DNA of 64,000 bases from Monodelphis domestica (GCF_027887165.1 NC_077228.1:101589362-101653361), one strand, 5' to 3'. Positions 24,575 through 36,459 are shown, counted from the stretch's first letter. The notes: generated by a model from the sequence alone, not told the origin. A program made the numbers and translations.

Positions 24575-25215
24575 AATACAACCTCTGTTTACAACTCAGC
24601 TACAACTCTCTACAATGGCTTATTATTAAATAGTACAGGAAAGGAACAGAGAAAACTCCATTTCTTATAGTCCCGCTGCCTGATTTCCTTTGGACCCATT
24701 TCTGGGTCTTGGACAGATTTAGTAGAATAATTCGAAGCCAGTGTTTCTGTTCATGGAAGGTTCAAGCATGATATAGTCATAGGAAGCAGAGAGCATAATT
24801 TCTTTCTGTGGTCCCATTATCCATCTTGTTGTAGCAATACTGATAAAGCCCTGTCAGGAACAGGAGACCACAATAACCTCAGATTAGCCATGCTATGAAA
24901 CTCTGGTCTTCTACATTATGTCTGTTTCCTTGTTGACTCTCAACAGGGATCATGGTCTGAAAATAATTCAAAATGTTCTGAGTGTCAAGATAAAGAGTGG
25001 GATAAGAAAGGGGAGCCGGGCATAGCATTCACCCACTTTTCTGATAATGGTTGGTTTATGCAGTCAGAACTCTTCTTAGGCAACAAGCCAACAAAAATTT
25101 AGCTAAATCAGGCATGCAAACAATGAAGATGGAAACAAAAAGTGTCCCTCAGAGACATATTGGATTGAATGACTGTGCAAGAAATTAAGGTGCTCCAAGG
25201 ACTGACATTAAGAAT
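24100..25215. other. Unrecognised DNA with a TA microsatellite
   Basis: Apart from the TA array at 24528-24572 and TATG/TATA-rich sequence at 24150-24240, nothing is recognised. 24573-25215 has balanced composition and no repeat words. Confidence 0.35.
24528..24572 (+). repeat. (TA)n microsatellite, about 45 bp
   Basis: Uninterrupted TA dinucleotides, self-complementary. Confidence 0.97.
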
Positions 25216-25224
25216 TGGAAATCT

Positions 25225-25405
25225 CCAAAGAACAGCTCACATTTCTATAGCACATTAAGATTTGTACTTTCCTCACATTAATCCTATGAGATAGAAAGTA
25301 TTAGCATCATTACTTTCATTTGGTAAACGAGGCACTAAGTCAGTTCCATAGTGCTACACAGATACTAGGGAAGGGGGGGAACAGGACTAGAACCCAGTTT
25401 TCTTG
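25225..25405 (-). repeat. MIR-like SINE
   Basis: Contains 'cacattaatcctatgagata', 'aaacgaggcactaagtcagt' and 'aggactagaacccagttttc'. Confidence 0.6.
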
Positions 25406-25588
25406 CTTTTATATTATTACTTTTTGTTTTTTAAAAAATCCTGCTTTCTATTATAGCATAAAATCTCTCAAAGAACAGCAGCATCTCTAAAATTATCAAT
25501 ATACATAAGAATTTTGAGGGCTTCACATACTTTGTTGAGTTTGAAATAAACCATTAAGGTACTATCTTATCCTCATATATCATTTATT

Positions 25589-25784
25589 TTTTAACACCTT
25601 TACCTTTCATCTTAAATTGATACTAAGTATTGGTTCCAAAGCAGAAGAAAGGTTAGAGCTAGACAATGAAGGTTAAGTGACTTACCCAGGGTCACACAGC
25701 TAGGAAATATCTGAGACCAACTTTTAACCCAAGATCTCGTCACTAGGCTTGGTTCTTTAAACACTGAGTCAGCTAGCTGCCCCT
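25589..25784 (-). mobile_element. tRNA-derived marsupial SINE, near full length
   Basis: Reverse complement of the family: tail at 'ttaacacctttacctttcat', then 'gacttacccagggtcacaca' and head 'gagtcagctagctgcccc'. Confidence 0.9.
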
Positions 25785-25799
25785 CGTATATTTCAAGTT

Positions 25800-26395
25800 A
25801 AAAAAAATGATCAACCATTTCTTTTAGACTAGACCATACTCCAAAGTGCTGATAAAACAATCTTCCTAAAGCATGATTATATGTCATTCCCCTGGTGAAA
25901 AAAGAATCAGTGATTCCCAGTTACCTCTAGGATGAAATAGTAGCCCTTCCAAATTTGGATCTATCCTACTATTTTGTAATTATTTCTTATTCCACTTCAT
26001 ACGGTGTTGTTCTTCTTTCCACTAAACTATTCTACTTGTAGCTCTTGAAGTTGGCATTCCACCTAAGCTAATCCTCATCTGTAGAATATGCTTGGTCTTC
26101 ATCCTCATCTCTTACAATCCTTGGCTTCATTCAGTAATTTAACTAAGGTACTAAAGGGAAAGTACTCAGCTAAGGGAAGCCTTTGCTGATATTCTTTGCT
26201 GCCTTTTCTCTCTTCCTCCTCAAATGACCTGGTATTATTTATCTTTTTAAGTGTCCTATTCCCCACTCACCACAATCCTATCCTTCCACAGACTAAAAGC
26301 AGTCTTTAATTTTGTCTTTGAATCCCCAGTACCTTATATCAGTGCTTTTCACATACTAGAGGCCTTCTAATGTTTCTTGAAATAAATTAAATTTA
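25800..26395 (+). repeat. L2-type LINE 3' end
   Basis: L2 word order through the 3' end: 'aatcttcctaaagcatgatt', 'ttacctctaggatgaaatag', 'aagggaagcctttgctgata', 'ctttgaatccccagtacctt' and 'tttcttgaaataaatt'. Confidence 0.7.
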
Positions 26396-26734
26396 AAATT
26401 TAGAACAGATGTTCATTTTTAAAATTTCCAAATTTCCCTGTATATTTTTCCATTTTGCATAGCCATCTTATAAAAACACATATTTACCTTCACTAAAACT
26501 CAAAGACTGTAAGTTTAGTAACTTTTTCCTCTCATCATTTATTTCTTGGTTAGCTCTTGGATGTCTCTTTACGACTTAAGATAACTTTTTACTTTTAAAT
26601 TCCTCAGCTGAAAAGTGATACAAATTGACAGTAATCCTTACCCTGCCCCATAAAGTACACTTTGAAAAAGGAAGGCAGTGTTAACCAACAGTTTCTAACT
26701 AATATTCGAACTCTGGTAAGAAATAAGTGTAAAT

Positions 26735-26767
26735 AAGTATAACCTCTAGCAAACTGTTTGCCATCTC

Positions 26768-26862
<95 letters not shown>

Positions 26863-26935
26863 TGGAACTCAACTTTTAAATGTTAAACATTATTTCTACA
26901 TGCAATTAGGAGAAAATAAAATATCATTTCAAAAA
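26735..26935 (+). mobile_element. L1 3' end fragment carrying the (GA)n array
   Basis: Before the array: 'tataacctctagcaaactgt' and 'ttgccatctcagg'. After it: 'gaatttggaactcaactttt' and 'tctacatgcaattaggag', ending in an A-rich tail. This is the 3' UTR layout of an older marsupial L1 in which the G/A-rich tract has been replaced by GA repeats. Confidence 0.65.
26770..26860 (+). repeat. (GA)n microsatellite, about 90 bp
   Basis: About 45 uninterrupted AG units inside an L1 3' UTR relic. Confidence 0.98.
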
Positions 26936-26939
26936 AAGA

Positions 26940-28160
26940 AAACATATATCTGTGTATGTAAAAAATGTCAAAAAAAACACCCTATTTTCCTCAATCTCCC
27001 AAATAAAGCAGTGCTTTTTTGTTTTCTCCATTCACTTTTTATATGGACTCTTATAAGATTCATAAAGTATTTTCTCTTTCACCCTGAAGAGGATCTGGGA
27101 TATGGGAGAGAAAAAAAAAGTTTGCTGTTTAACATTATACTATCTTTTAGGAAACAAAGCCAGGATAAAAAAAAACACACACAAACAGGAACCCCACACT
27201 TGACAACAATGAGAGATTTTGGTTTCAAAACTGACACAATTAGCTGCCTCTTCTTCCCACTATGGGCCTGTGGCAGCTGCATGACTCACTGATGTCTGTT
27301 TTGCATGCCTTAGCACTGAGAGGGCTGATGTAAATAGGAAGTGATGAGGAAAATCAATTTGAGGCAAACATATTTTTTCAAGGCTGTAGCAGGAAGAGAT
27401 AGGAAGCCCAGGAAGATACTTGATAGATATTCAACTCTGTAGAAAAGAGGAAGTAGCATGTTGAAGCACTAGACTTAGTTATTTTGAGTTGTTCAACGGA
27501 AACTGGTTACAGCAAAGAAAGGATGCAGAGAGGATGCATTTTGTTGCTTAGCAACACAGAGGATAGAAGCTACTGTATATAACTGAGACCATCTGCTGGT
27601 ATGAGAGATAGGAGAGAAACACTTGCTTGGGGAAAAAATGGAAAAGGGGAATAGTATTGAGGAAATAAGTGTGCATAGAACACATAAGATTAGTTGGTCC
27701 TTTGAAATGTGTATTTCATGGTTACATTTTGATTTTTTAGCAATGGTGTAAGGAGCTACTGTGCTATGCTCTGCATCCATATTTTCTTAAAAACTTTATA
27801 AAGTACCTACCAATCTTGTCAAGCCATATGCTAGAGGTTAGGAGAGAGCAAGAAAGAGAGAAAAGGCAGAAAGGTATAAATCCCCTTTCTACAATAATCG
27901 AAATTAATCTATTTAACCCACCTCTGATCAGGACAGAAAATGAGAATATGTGGTCCCAGTGGAAGCTATAGCTTTATTCTTCCTTCTTTCCTTCCTTACT
28001 TTCTTACCATGTACTAATCCCACAACATGTCCCTAGAAATAAGTCCTCTTCATAGAACCCTGAGCAAAGTGAAGGAGTAGGAATCTAATAATTCTGCTTA
28101 TGGAGCAACAAGGCTAGGTAGGAAGTTGCTGGGTTTTTTTATTTGTTTGTTTTTGGATTC
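26940..28160. other. Unrecognised stretch
   Basis: No repeat family is recognised. The 130-codon plus frame at 26900-27292 starts in the L1 tail and has no family resemblance. About 27240-27480 looks single copy. Confidence 0.3.
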
Positions 28161-28164
28161 TCTG

Positions 28165-28280
28165 TACTTTATTTGAAGTCTTTCCCACTCCAACCCATTA
28201 TCCACACAGCTGCCAAAGTGATTTTGTTTAAGCACAGGTATGACCACATCACTCCCCTAAATAGAAATCTTTTGTTCTGT
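28165..28280 (+). repeat. L2 fragment
   Basis: Contains 'attatccacacagctgccaa', 'agtgattttgtttaagcaca' and 'gaccacatcactcccctaaa'. Confidence 0.65.
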
Positions 28281-28485
28281 TGTTTTCAGTCAGGTCAGAC
28301 TCTTAATGACCCTATTCTGGAAGATTTTCTTGGCAAAGATACAGGAATGGTTTGCTATTTCTGACTCCAGCTTATTTTACAGATAAGAAAACTGAGGCAA
28401 AAAGGGTAAAATGACTTGCCCAGGATCATCTGGTTAGTAATTATGTGAGACCAGATTTGAACTCAGGAAACTGATATTACAAGCA
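28270..28485 (-). mobile_element. MAR1-like SINE
   Basis: Reverse complement: 'tcaggtcagactcttaatga', 'cttggcaaagatacaggaat', 'gataagaaaactgaggcaaa' and 'ccagatttgaactcagg'. It appears inserted in the L2 fragment before it. Confidence 0.75.
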
Positions 28486-28489
28486 GCCA

Positions 28490-29480
28490 GAAAGAATTAA
28501 TTCAAGTACCAAAAAGTTACAATCAGGATCACACGCAATTTAGACACAATCATTATAAGGAACATAGATACTGGAATATGATACTTCAAAAGGTAAATGA
28601 TATTATCTTATAACCAAGAATACTTACCCAGAAAAATTAAATATTAAGCTATGAGGGGGAAAAGAGACCTTCACTGAAAAAAAGGACTTCCAAGTAGACC
28701 CAATGAAAAGACCAAAGCTTCAGAGAAACTCTGATGTACAAACATAGTAGTGAAAAGAAATAAAAACAGGTAAGCCTGAATGAATAATGATAATAAATGG
28801 GTAAAAAATAGAATAAACTGTTCACATTCTAGAATGGGGAGATGGCACATGTGACCCTCTAAATCCCATACTCATAAGAATTCATAGAGGTAGTCTAATT
28901 AGACAAGGCTATGACTCTTAAGTCTTGATAATCTTTTTTAAAAATGGAAAGAAATGGAAAGAAGAATATATTGGGGAAGGGGGAAAGGAAAGAAAGAATA
29001 GGGAAAATTATCTCATCTCACATAATTAGAATGCACAAGTTGACACTTTTATAAACAAGGAGGAGGAGGGAAAGGTGAGCAAATGACATTTGAACATCAT
29101 TCTCAAAAAAATGTAAATCGTATATACAGAAATACATTTCATTCAACAAGGAAATAAGAAGGAAAAAGAAGAAGGAGTAAAATATATATATAGATGAAGG
29201 TGGATTAAGGATGATAGAAGCAACAAGAGGGAACACAGGGTACATGGCATAGTCCTGTAAAAAAAAAAGCATAGAGAATGATTGACATTGACAAGGAATA
29301 CTAAGAACAACAAATGTAATATATTGACATAGATACAGAGAAAGACAGCAGATTAGAGACAAAGTAACAGAGAAAAATAGGAAGAGGGGAAATGGGAGGA
29401 GTGAGAGATTAGAAGTATTGGCAAATGATGGCTCAGAAAATTGAAAAGATGATGGTAAAGGAGAACAAAAAGAAGACAAT
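28490..29480 (+). repeat. Old interspersed repeat, family not identified
   Basis: A/G-rich text with phrases such as 'ttcagagaaactctgatgta' and 'gggaaaattatctcatctca' has the look of a degraded LINE or similar element. No domain can be read. The 153-codon minus frame is a low-complexity F/S/L-rich reading of the purine-rich strand and not a credible gene. Confidence 0.35.
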
Positions 29481-29569
29481 TTTTATGTTGCTTTTTTAAT
29501 AAGGACATAGTCTCTAAGATTAATTATATTTATTTAGAAGTTATATATTAATTAGCATGGTTTTATATA

Positions 29570-30117
29570 TAGGAAATTAATTTATTGATTTCTTTTTCCC
29601 TTTTTGAGGATCTCTCTTGTTTCTAATTTTGGTGATTATAACTTGCCATTTTATCAAGGTTATTAGTCTTTTTTAAGTTCTTTATATACATAATTTTTTT
29701 TTCCAATTTTCAGTTGTACTGATCTTGGTTATTTCTCTTTTTCATCTTTTTTGTTGTATTTTTTCCCGTTTTTAAGGTATGTGCCTAATTTATTAATTTG
29801 TTATTTTCTTATTGGTATTGACATTCGGCATATGAATTTAATTCTGATAATACTTTGATTTCATCTCACTGATAGTGAAATATATCTGTTATCATTATAG
29901 TTCTAATTTACTATTGTCTTTGTAATTTACTCTTCATTTAGTCATTATATAAGGATTTTTTTGTTTTCTATATAGGTTTATATCTCTTACTCATTACATC
30001 AATATTTACTACAAATTTCATTACATTGTAGTCAGTAAATATAGTACATAGTGCCTCTACTTTTCTGTATTCGTATCTTTTTATCAATTTTGCATGCATT
30101 CTATGAACATTTGAAAA
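29570..30117 (-). mobile_element. Old, diverged L1 ORF2 region, left part
   Basis: Plus-strand text such as 'cagtaaatatagtacatagt' and 'cttttctgtattcgtatctt' parallels the ORF2 endonuclease-linker region of the intact L1 at about 59900-60050 ('ctgaaaaggttgcattta', 'cttttctgcat'). Strongly diverged, no open frame. It continues after an inserted SINE. Confidence 0.5.
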
Positions 30118-30420
30118 AAATAAATATTTGGCAGATAGGTAGTAATTTGGCAGATAGTAGATAAATCTCTGGACCTGGAGTGAAGATCTGAGTTCAAACC
30201 TGATCTTAGACCCTTAGAATCTTACCTTACCCTTATGATCCCGAGAAAGTTACTTAACCTCCTTTAATCTCAGTTTCTTCAGTGATAAAAATGGAATGAT
30301 AATAGCATTTACCTCACAGAGTTTTTGTGAGGTTCAAATGAGACTGTAATTGTAAAGTGCTTAGCCATTTTCACAATGACTAGCAAATGGTGGCAAATAA
30401 ATGTTAGCTATTATCATTAT
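30118..30420 (+). repeat. MIR-like SINE inserted in or retained within old L1
   Basis: Contains 'tctggacctggagtgaagat', 'gagttcaaacctgatcttag', 'gagaaagttacttaacctcc', 'cacagagtttttgtgaggtt' and 'gtaaagtgcttagcc'. Long, well-preserved MIR layout. Confidence 0.8.
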
Positions 30421-30960
30421 TTAAAATGTTTTCTCCATATAAATATTAAATATTGTTTGATAAATTTGGCTCTATTCTTCATTTTTGTATTTTTCTTGCA
30501 TTAGTAATATTCTGATATTAGCTTTTTGACCTCCCATAATTATTGACTTTTCTAAGTCTATTTTTGAAAAATTAGTTTTTTCTTTCTAAATTTTGCTACT
30601 GAATTATCAACTTAATATATTTATACAGATATATTTAACACTGATATGATTTAATTTTTTACAGAACTCTTCAACAATTCTTGTTGTCTCTTTATTGTTC
30701 TTTGGGTTGAATTCAAATCTATTTTCATTCCTGCCACTGCCACTTTTCAAGATTTTATAATAACTATAAATGTATTTATATAGTAAATGTACAAATCATT
30801 TCATTTTTATCTATTTAAATCTTTCTGGGAAAATTTGTTTATTTTAAGAAGAATGTTTTTTGTTTCTACTTTTTTAATACAATATGTGAATTTTTGTTTT
30901 ATTGGAGAATTTTATCCATTTACATTTAATTACAATCCATTAAATTACAATCCATTTACA
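30421..30960 (-). mobile_element. Old, diverged L1 ORF2 region, right part
   Basis: Continues the ORF2-like text: 'gacctcccataattattgac' parallels the 'caagtctcccactagtatgg' segment of the young L1 at about 60222. The stretch near 30850-30960 parallels the ORF2 start region. Same orientation as the left part, so one element is split by the SINE. Confidence 0.5.
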
Positions 30961-31082
30961 GATTTCATGATAATAATAGTATTTATATGCTCACTTAAGG
31001 TTTGCAAAGTTCTTTACATATGTTACCAAATGAAATCATATATTATGCTTTTTTCAGTTAGTTCATTGAAAGGAAAAAAATT

Positions 31083-31605
31083 CCTTTTTTTTTACTTTTT
31101 AAAAAAAAAGGAATTTTAATGATCAATCATTTCCCCCTTCTTCCTTCCTCCCTACTGATAGGGAAAAAAAGAAAATCAGAATCTTTGCACCAAATACACA
31201 TGGCCATGTAAAACAAATTACCATATTGGTTATGTCCAAAAAATGTATATTTACTTTCAAATATTGAGTTAATTACCTCTCTGTCAGGAAGAAAGCAACA
31301 TTCTTCATCATCTGCCTTGTCTTTGAAAATTGTTGATATTATTGAATAAAAATTGTTCTTTCAGTTCTCATTTTGCTCTGTATTAATTAAAGTGTCTTTC
31401 CAGTTTTCTCTGAAATTGTCTCTTCTGTCAATTTCCACAACACAATAGTATTTCATTAGATTCATATGCCATAATTTAATCAGCCATTCCCTAGTGGGAC
31501 TTCTAGGAGAGTTCTTTAACTTTCAGTTCCTTTCCACTATTGTGCTACTACAAAAATTTCTTGAAGATATAGTTTCCCTTTTTTGACTATCCTTGTAGTA
31601 TAAAC
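31083..31605 (-). mobile_element. L1 3' end, older subfamily
   Basis: A T/A-rich tail, then reverse-complement L1 text: 'aacacaatagtatttcatta', 'cagccattccctagtgggac' and 'gtgctactacaaaaatttct'. No open frame. Confidence 0.7.
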
Positions 31606-31609
31606 CTAG

Positions 31610-32970
31610 TAATGCCAACAAGCATTTATAAAGCACCTACTATATGACAGGTACTGAGACTAATACTACCTCAGTTCTGCTAATTTTGCTTTCTGGGTCT
31701 AAGTAGAACATTCTTCTTTTACATGGGAACTCTTCAAAAACTTTAAAAGAGTTATTATGTCCCTTCTAATTTTTTTCTTCTTCAGGGTAAAGTAACAATT
31801 TACCAACTACTAACTACTCCTACCTTTTTCCTCTGAAAATCACTTACTAGATGATCTCTCCTTTGATGATATTTCCTATCAATTCACATCATTCTTCCTT
31901 AGATTTCTTGGGATCTTAGCCAACAGAGACTCTGAAGATTGCTTTATTTCATCATGAATTTATATCTTTGTTAGAAGTTGGAAAGATCATAAGGATTGGA
32001 GAAAATGTCTGTTCATCTATCTTGTCATATGATCCGGATGTATCTTCCTATTTTCAAAACATTTATCTTTTTAAAACATATTTTGTTAAATATTTCTCAA
32101 TTATATGTAAAATTCTTAACATTGATTTTTTAAAATTTTGTTTCAATTTTCTCTTTTCCATGCTTCCCTCATTCCTTGAGCAAACAATATATCAATTATA
32201 CATGTGAAGTCATGCAAAACTTATTAATCCTAAAACATTCTTCTTAATATCATTTCTATTATTAATACAAATGACAAACATTGAAGTTTGTCTGAAATGT
32301 TAATAGTCATCTAAGTTTCTTTAGATAATATTTCTCTTTTATCAGTAATAGTGAGTTGCTTTAGCCCTTGGTCCCTCTCTTTTTTCTATATCTTTTTTCC
32401 TCTGGAATACCTTTCAGAAACATTTATAGATTACGCCAATAAATGCTGCAGGGGTTTTCATATTTGGTTATCTAATTTCATGGCCTAAATTTGAAAAGAA
32501 AGAAATGCTTAAAATATTTATCTGTTCAATTTTTTAATAAATGTATCAGATAAAGGTTTATGTGACATGCTTAACAAATTTTCAAATGTCACAGAACTGT
32601 GTAATAGCTAACATACTAATTGAATCAGGACACGAAAAGATCTTGCATGGTTCAAATCTAATAAAAAGGAATAAATGTAAATAAAGTCTTCCACTTGGAT
32701 TAAAAAAATCAACTTCACAAATGGAAGAAGGAGGCATAAATAGGCACCCATTCATCTTTAAAAACGTTAAGCCATAGTGGACTGCAAGTTTCATTTGAGT
32801 CAGCAATGAAAATATAATGTGATTTTAGGCTGAACTGAAAGGCATAAGGATCAGGGAAGCAATGGTTTCCGTTTCTCCTGGTTCTACTGAACTTTATATC
32901 GGTTAATTCAAGTCTCTTAAGGATTCACTGAAACACTGCATTTTGTCTGTTCTTAGAGTATGAGTGCTAT
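31610..32970. other. AT-rich DNA, mostly unrecognised
   Basis: A MIR/L2-like trace at 31615-31670. Otherwise nothing recognised. Confidence 0.3.
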
Positions 32971-32974
32971 ATTA

Positions 32975-33110
32975 CATTAATATACCATAATTATTCAGCA
33001 ATTTCCTTATTTTTCCCTTTATTTTTCTTTGGCAATACAAAAAGAGCTGCTATAAATGTTTTTTGTACATATGGATCCTTTGCCTTTTTTTGATCCCTTT
33101 GGTGTGACAC
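32975..33110 (-). repeat. L1 3' region fragment
   Basis: Contains 'ccataattattcagcaattt', 'aaaagagctgctataaatgt' and 'tttttgatccctttgg'. Confidence 0.65.
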
Positions 33111-33111
33111 A

Positions 33112-33374
33112 ACTTCTGAATCAATTCAATCAATTCAGATACCTCTATTTGGTCAGTCAATAATCAATCAACAAGCATCTATTAAGTATCTACTATGTGG
33201 TATATGTTGTGCTATTTCAAGGAACACAAAGAAAACTAAAAACTAGTTCTTGTTCTTAATGAGCTTGTAGTCTAACAAGGGAGACAATATTCAAGCAACT
33301 ATCTACAAGTACAATATATGTTATGTAATGTAAGGGGTAAATTTAGGGGCTATTGACTGAATATATTATACTAA
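33112..33374 (+). repeat. Old MIR3/THER-like repeat, left part
   Basis: 'caacaagcatctattaagta', 'ctactatgtggtatatgttg' and 'taatgagcttgtagtctaac' match the older repeat at 37910-38345. Its other end ('gcagaagatgagattttagc') is found beyond the LTR-like insertion, near 34090. Confidence 0.55.
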
Positions 33375-34030
33375 TGGTCACCAGGGATTATTTCAAATCC
33401 CAATAAAAATACTCAAATATGTTTGGGAATTTTATGATGGTTTAATTAATATAGAGGGAAGAAATTAAGAAGAAGAAGAGAGAGAAAGGGGTACAAGATT
33501 TCCCTGGCCTAGCCTAAGCCAAGGGAAGTTCAGAGAACTCAGCCACAAGGCCTCCTCAGAAGATTAGGGGCTTCCTAAAAGGATAGTGTTTTGGAAGGTA
33601 AAGGAAAAAGGAATCAGCCTAAAACTCCAACAGAGCTCAGGGAAGACACCTCACCTAACCTGCACTACAGAGCTTCTCCCAGTTACCTCACTGGCAAGCT
33701 GCAACCCGCCAAGCTGCCAGGATGCCCACCACACTGCCATGAGCCACACCAGCTAAAGTGAGAGCTACATCTCCCCGAAAGAGGCCGGAGAGAGGAAGTG
33801 ATGAGAAATATATATACCATTTTTTTACATCATTTTCTGTGTCTCACATATACAATGGTAGCTTAAGCTTGACTTAGGACAGGCCAAGGAGTCTGTCAGT
33901 TGTTTCATATTTGTTACTTGTTAGCACATGTCTGCCATAGGCCATCCTCCTCAATACTTAATTCTTAAGTAGGGGTGTATACATCCCTGGTTGCTAGACT
34001 AAGCAGGGTGGAGTAAATCTAAAATTCACA
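33375..34030 (-). repeat. LTR-like fossil element, copy 1 (probable solo LTR)
   Basis: A 656-bp block beginning TGGTCACCAGGGA and ending TTCACA on the plus strand, so with TG...CA ends on either strand. It shares many segments in order with the block at 34507-35148, including 'ttaattaatatagagggaag' and 'agagaggaagtga'. It interrupts an older repeat whose two halves lie on either side. No coding region is seen and no flanking target-site duplication could be found. The family and strand are guesses from layout; another repeat class is possible. Moderately old by the differences between the two copies. Confidence 0.45.
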
Positions 34031-34506
34031 GCATAGATGATAAAGTGGAGTTAATCAACATAGAGAAGCTAATGGGGAAAGACTTCCTGCAGAAGATGAG
34101 ATTTTAGCTGAGACTTAAAAGAAATAAGATAAGTATTTTAAATATTTCTGTTAATGATGATGATAATAAGATTCAGAAATGGAATGAACAGGTGGTATTA
34201 GATGACCTCTAAGGTCCCTCTCCAGTTCTAAATCTATACTATATAAATCATATGACACTTGAGGACCAGATTAACTAAGGTCTGAGGGGCTCATTGCATT
34301 TGCCAGAAGAGAGATGACCATTTTAGCTAAAATGATCCTCAAAGACCATTTGTCATAAGAGATTTTTGGAGGGGTTACTATCAGGGAGGAGGTGTTTCTT
34401 TTTTATTTCTTTTTCCTTTTTTTAAATTATTATTTTTAAAAGATATGTTATTTTTCCTATTGCTGTAAGGATAATTTTAGGATTATGACTTAAAATCTAA
34501 ATTAAT
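34031..34506 (+). other. Right part of the older repeat plus T-rich DNA
   Basis: 'gacttcctgcagaagatgag' and 'ttttagctgagacttaaaag' continue the repeat that stops at 33374. A MIR-like 'ctctaaggtccctctccagt' follows, then a T-rich stretch at 34396-34440. It does not look like an internal retroviral region. Confidence 0.45.
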
Positions 34507-35148
34507 TGGTCACCAGGGAAAAATCCCAAATAAAATACCCAAGTCAGTCTGGAAATTTATGGTAAGTTTAATTAATATAGAGGGAAGGTTTTAAGGAGAA
34601 GGGGGAAGAGGATATAGGATTTCTCCCCCTGGCCTGTGCCAGAGGGAGTTCAAGATCTCCACTGCTGGGTCTCTGAAGGAGATTAGAGGAAAACTCAGCC
34701 AGAAACTCACCACCGAACTGGACAATAGATTGTAGCCACACCAAGATGCTGAAAGGCCCAGCACACTGCCACCAGCCAACTCTCTGCTGCCAAAGGTACC
34801 AGAGAGAGGAAGTGAGCCAAATGTATAGACCTTTTACTCTTGTGTCTCCTCCTCTAAATGCCCGTTCTTTGGTTCTCATCTTCTTTGATTAGATTATATC
34901 TTTAGAGTTACTTAACACTTCTTCGTTAAGTTCACCTTTTGTTAGTTACTTGACCTTATTTTGATTAATTTACCCTTTATAGATACTTAACACCTTTTTG
35001 TATTAAGATCTAAAAATAGACTTAACTTAAAGTTCTAGCTTCACTATAAAGTAAGAACTAAGTACCTTCATTGTTCAATCAGGAGATTACAATTTCATCT
35101 TCTCCATAAAGTAATATCTAAGTAGGGAGGAGTAATTTAAAGTTCACA
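34507..35148 (-). repeat. LTR-like fossil element, copy 2 (probable solo LTR)
   Basis: A 642-bp block with the same TGGTCACCAGGG start and TTCACA end as copy 1, in the same orientation, with similar length and segment order. The middle and right parts differ more. No coding capacity; no target-site duplication seen. The minus frames of 62-103 codons in it have no family resemblance. Confidence 0.45.
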
Positions 35149-35149
35149 T

Positions 35150-35685
35150 TACATGTAATAACAGTATTTGACATAAGTTTTCCAACATTATAAGATTTAA
35201 ATTGCCTCCTTCTTTCTCTTCCCTTTTCCCTCTCAGATTTTTTTATCTGGATTATATTTGTGATATCATGTCATAGGAGATGTGGAATCTGCACCAGTAG
35301 TATGAGTACTCATACCAATAAAGTGGAAAATTCTTGAATCACTGAAATACTAGCAGATATTCAGGTGAAAAGATTGGGTTTGGGTCTTAAAGTTATGGGC
35401 ATTTTAAGGCTCAAATAAGAGTGATGGATGGGTGATTGATGGATGAAATATTATTGAAGTCAACCTTCTCAACACAGAAAGCAGAGCTAAATAAATTTCA
35501 GATGGAATTATGTAACAGCTCTGCCAGGATTATGCCACTTTTATATAACTCCAAGGAGGCAGGGCACAGCATGACAAGGCCAACAGTGGGGCCAGGCAGT
35601 TTTCCCAGCATTACTGAAAGTGGCTCAAAGAATCAATCAAGTCAATCAGTAAGAATTTCTTTGGTCTCTATCAATGCTGGACACT
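35150..35685. other. Unrecognised stretch
   Basis: No repeat or coding signal is recognised. Confidence 0.3.
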
Positions 35686-35687
35686 GA

Positions 35688-35752
35688 TCTCTTTTGCCGT
35701 GAAACTAATATGCAGTATCGATACTAAGGCAGAAGGTAAGGGGTTTCTTAAT
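35688..35752 (+). repeat. 3' tail of a tRNA-derived SINE
   Basis: 'gaaactaatatgcagtatcg' and 'actaaggcagaaggtaaggg' are the last third of the SINE family. Confidence 0.65.
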
Positions 35753-35999
35753 GCTAAAAATGTTTTACATGTAGCTTAAAAAAATAAATATAAATTAAAT
35801 ATATAAAAGACAATAAATTGCAAAATAAGTGCTGATTTGCACTAGCAGGAGGATTTTCCTCAGTGAGGCTCCCAACATCAGGAAAATTATAGGTCTAGAC
35901 AAAAAGAAAAATGTTTAGTGATCACAATTTATATTAACAATCATTTCCTTTTAAATTAATTTTTTCTACAAATGAAAAAGAAAATTTCTATTCCATCCA

Positions 36000-36290
36000 C
36001 CCAACCACAAGCACAGCACATAGCACAGTGCCTAGCACACAGTAGATGCTTAATAAATGTTTATCGTTTGACTAACAAACCTTTATATTTCTGGATCACT
36101 ATAAGGAATATATTTATAAATGTATGTCACCTATTTTCATATATCTACTCCTTATGTGTTCTTAAGATTATGAACTGCTTCAAGGAATCCTACGTTCTCT
36201 CTTCTCTTCAAGTCATTTTCTACTCAGCTTCCAAAATAATCTTTCTAGAGCCTATCTGACTGTGCTGCTCCTCCCCAAAACAATCTTATA
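36000..36290 (+). repeat. L2 fragments
   Basis: 'tagcacagtgcctagcacac' and 'agtagatgcttaataaatgt', then a second L2 piece with 'ctcagcttccaaaataatct' and 'ctgctcctcccc'. Confidence 0.6.
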
Positions 36291-36455
36291 TATGCTTATG
36301 CATAGCTACATGCATGTATATATGCACTTATATTATATACACACATATACACATATGTTTATATATGTGTGTAGGCTATATATGTGAATGCGAATATATA
36401 TGCATACTCATATAGGTGTGTGAGGGTAGGTGTGTGTGTGTGTGTGAGTGTGTGA
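36291..36455 (+). repeat. TATG/TGTA-rich simple sequence ending in (TG)n
   Basis: Alternating purine-pyrimidine text with TATATG units and a TGTGTG run near 36430-36450. Confidence 0.8.
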
Positions 36456-36459
36456 ATGG

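Noticed and set aside
26900-27292. 130-codon plus frame
   Set aside because: Begins in an L1 tail, is K/F-rich from A and T runs, and has no recognisable domain.
34031-34506. Internal region of a provirus between the two LTR-like blocks
   Set aside because: It is too short and reads as an older SINE-like repeat plus T-rich DNA, so the blocks are treated as separate relics.
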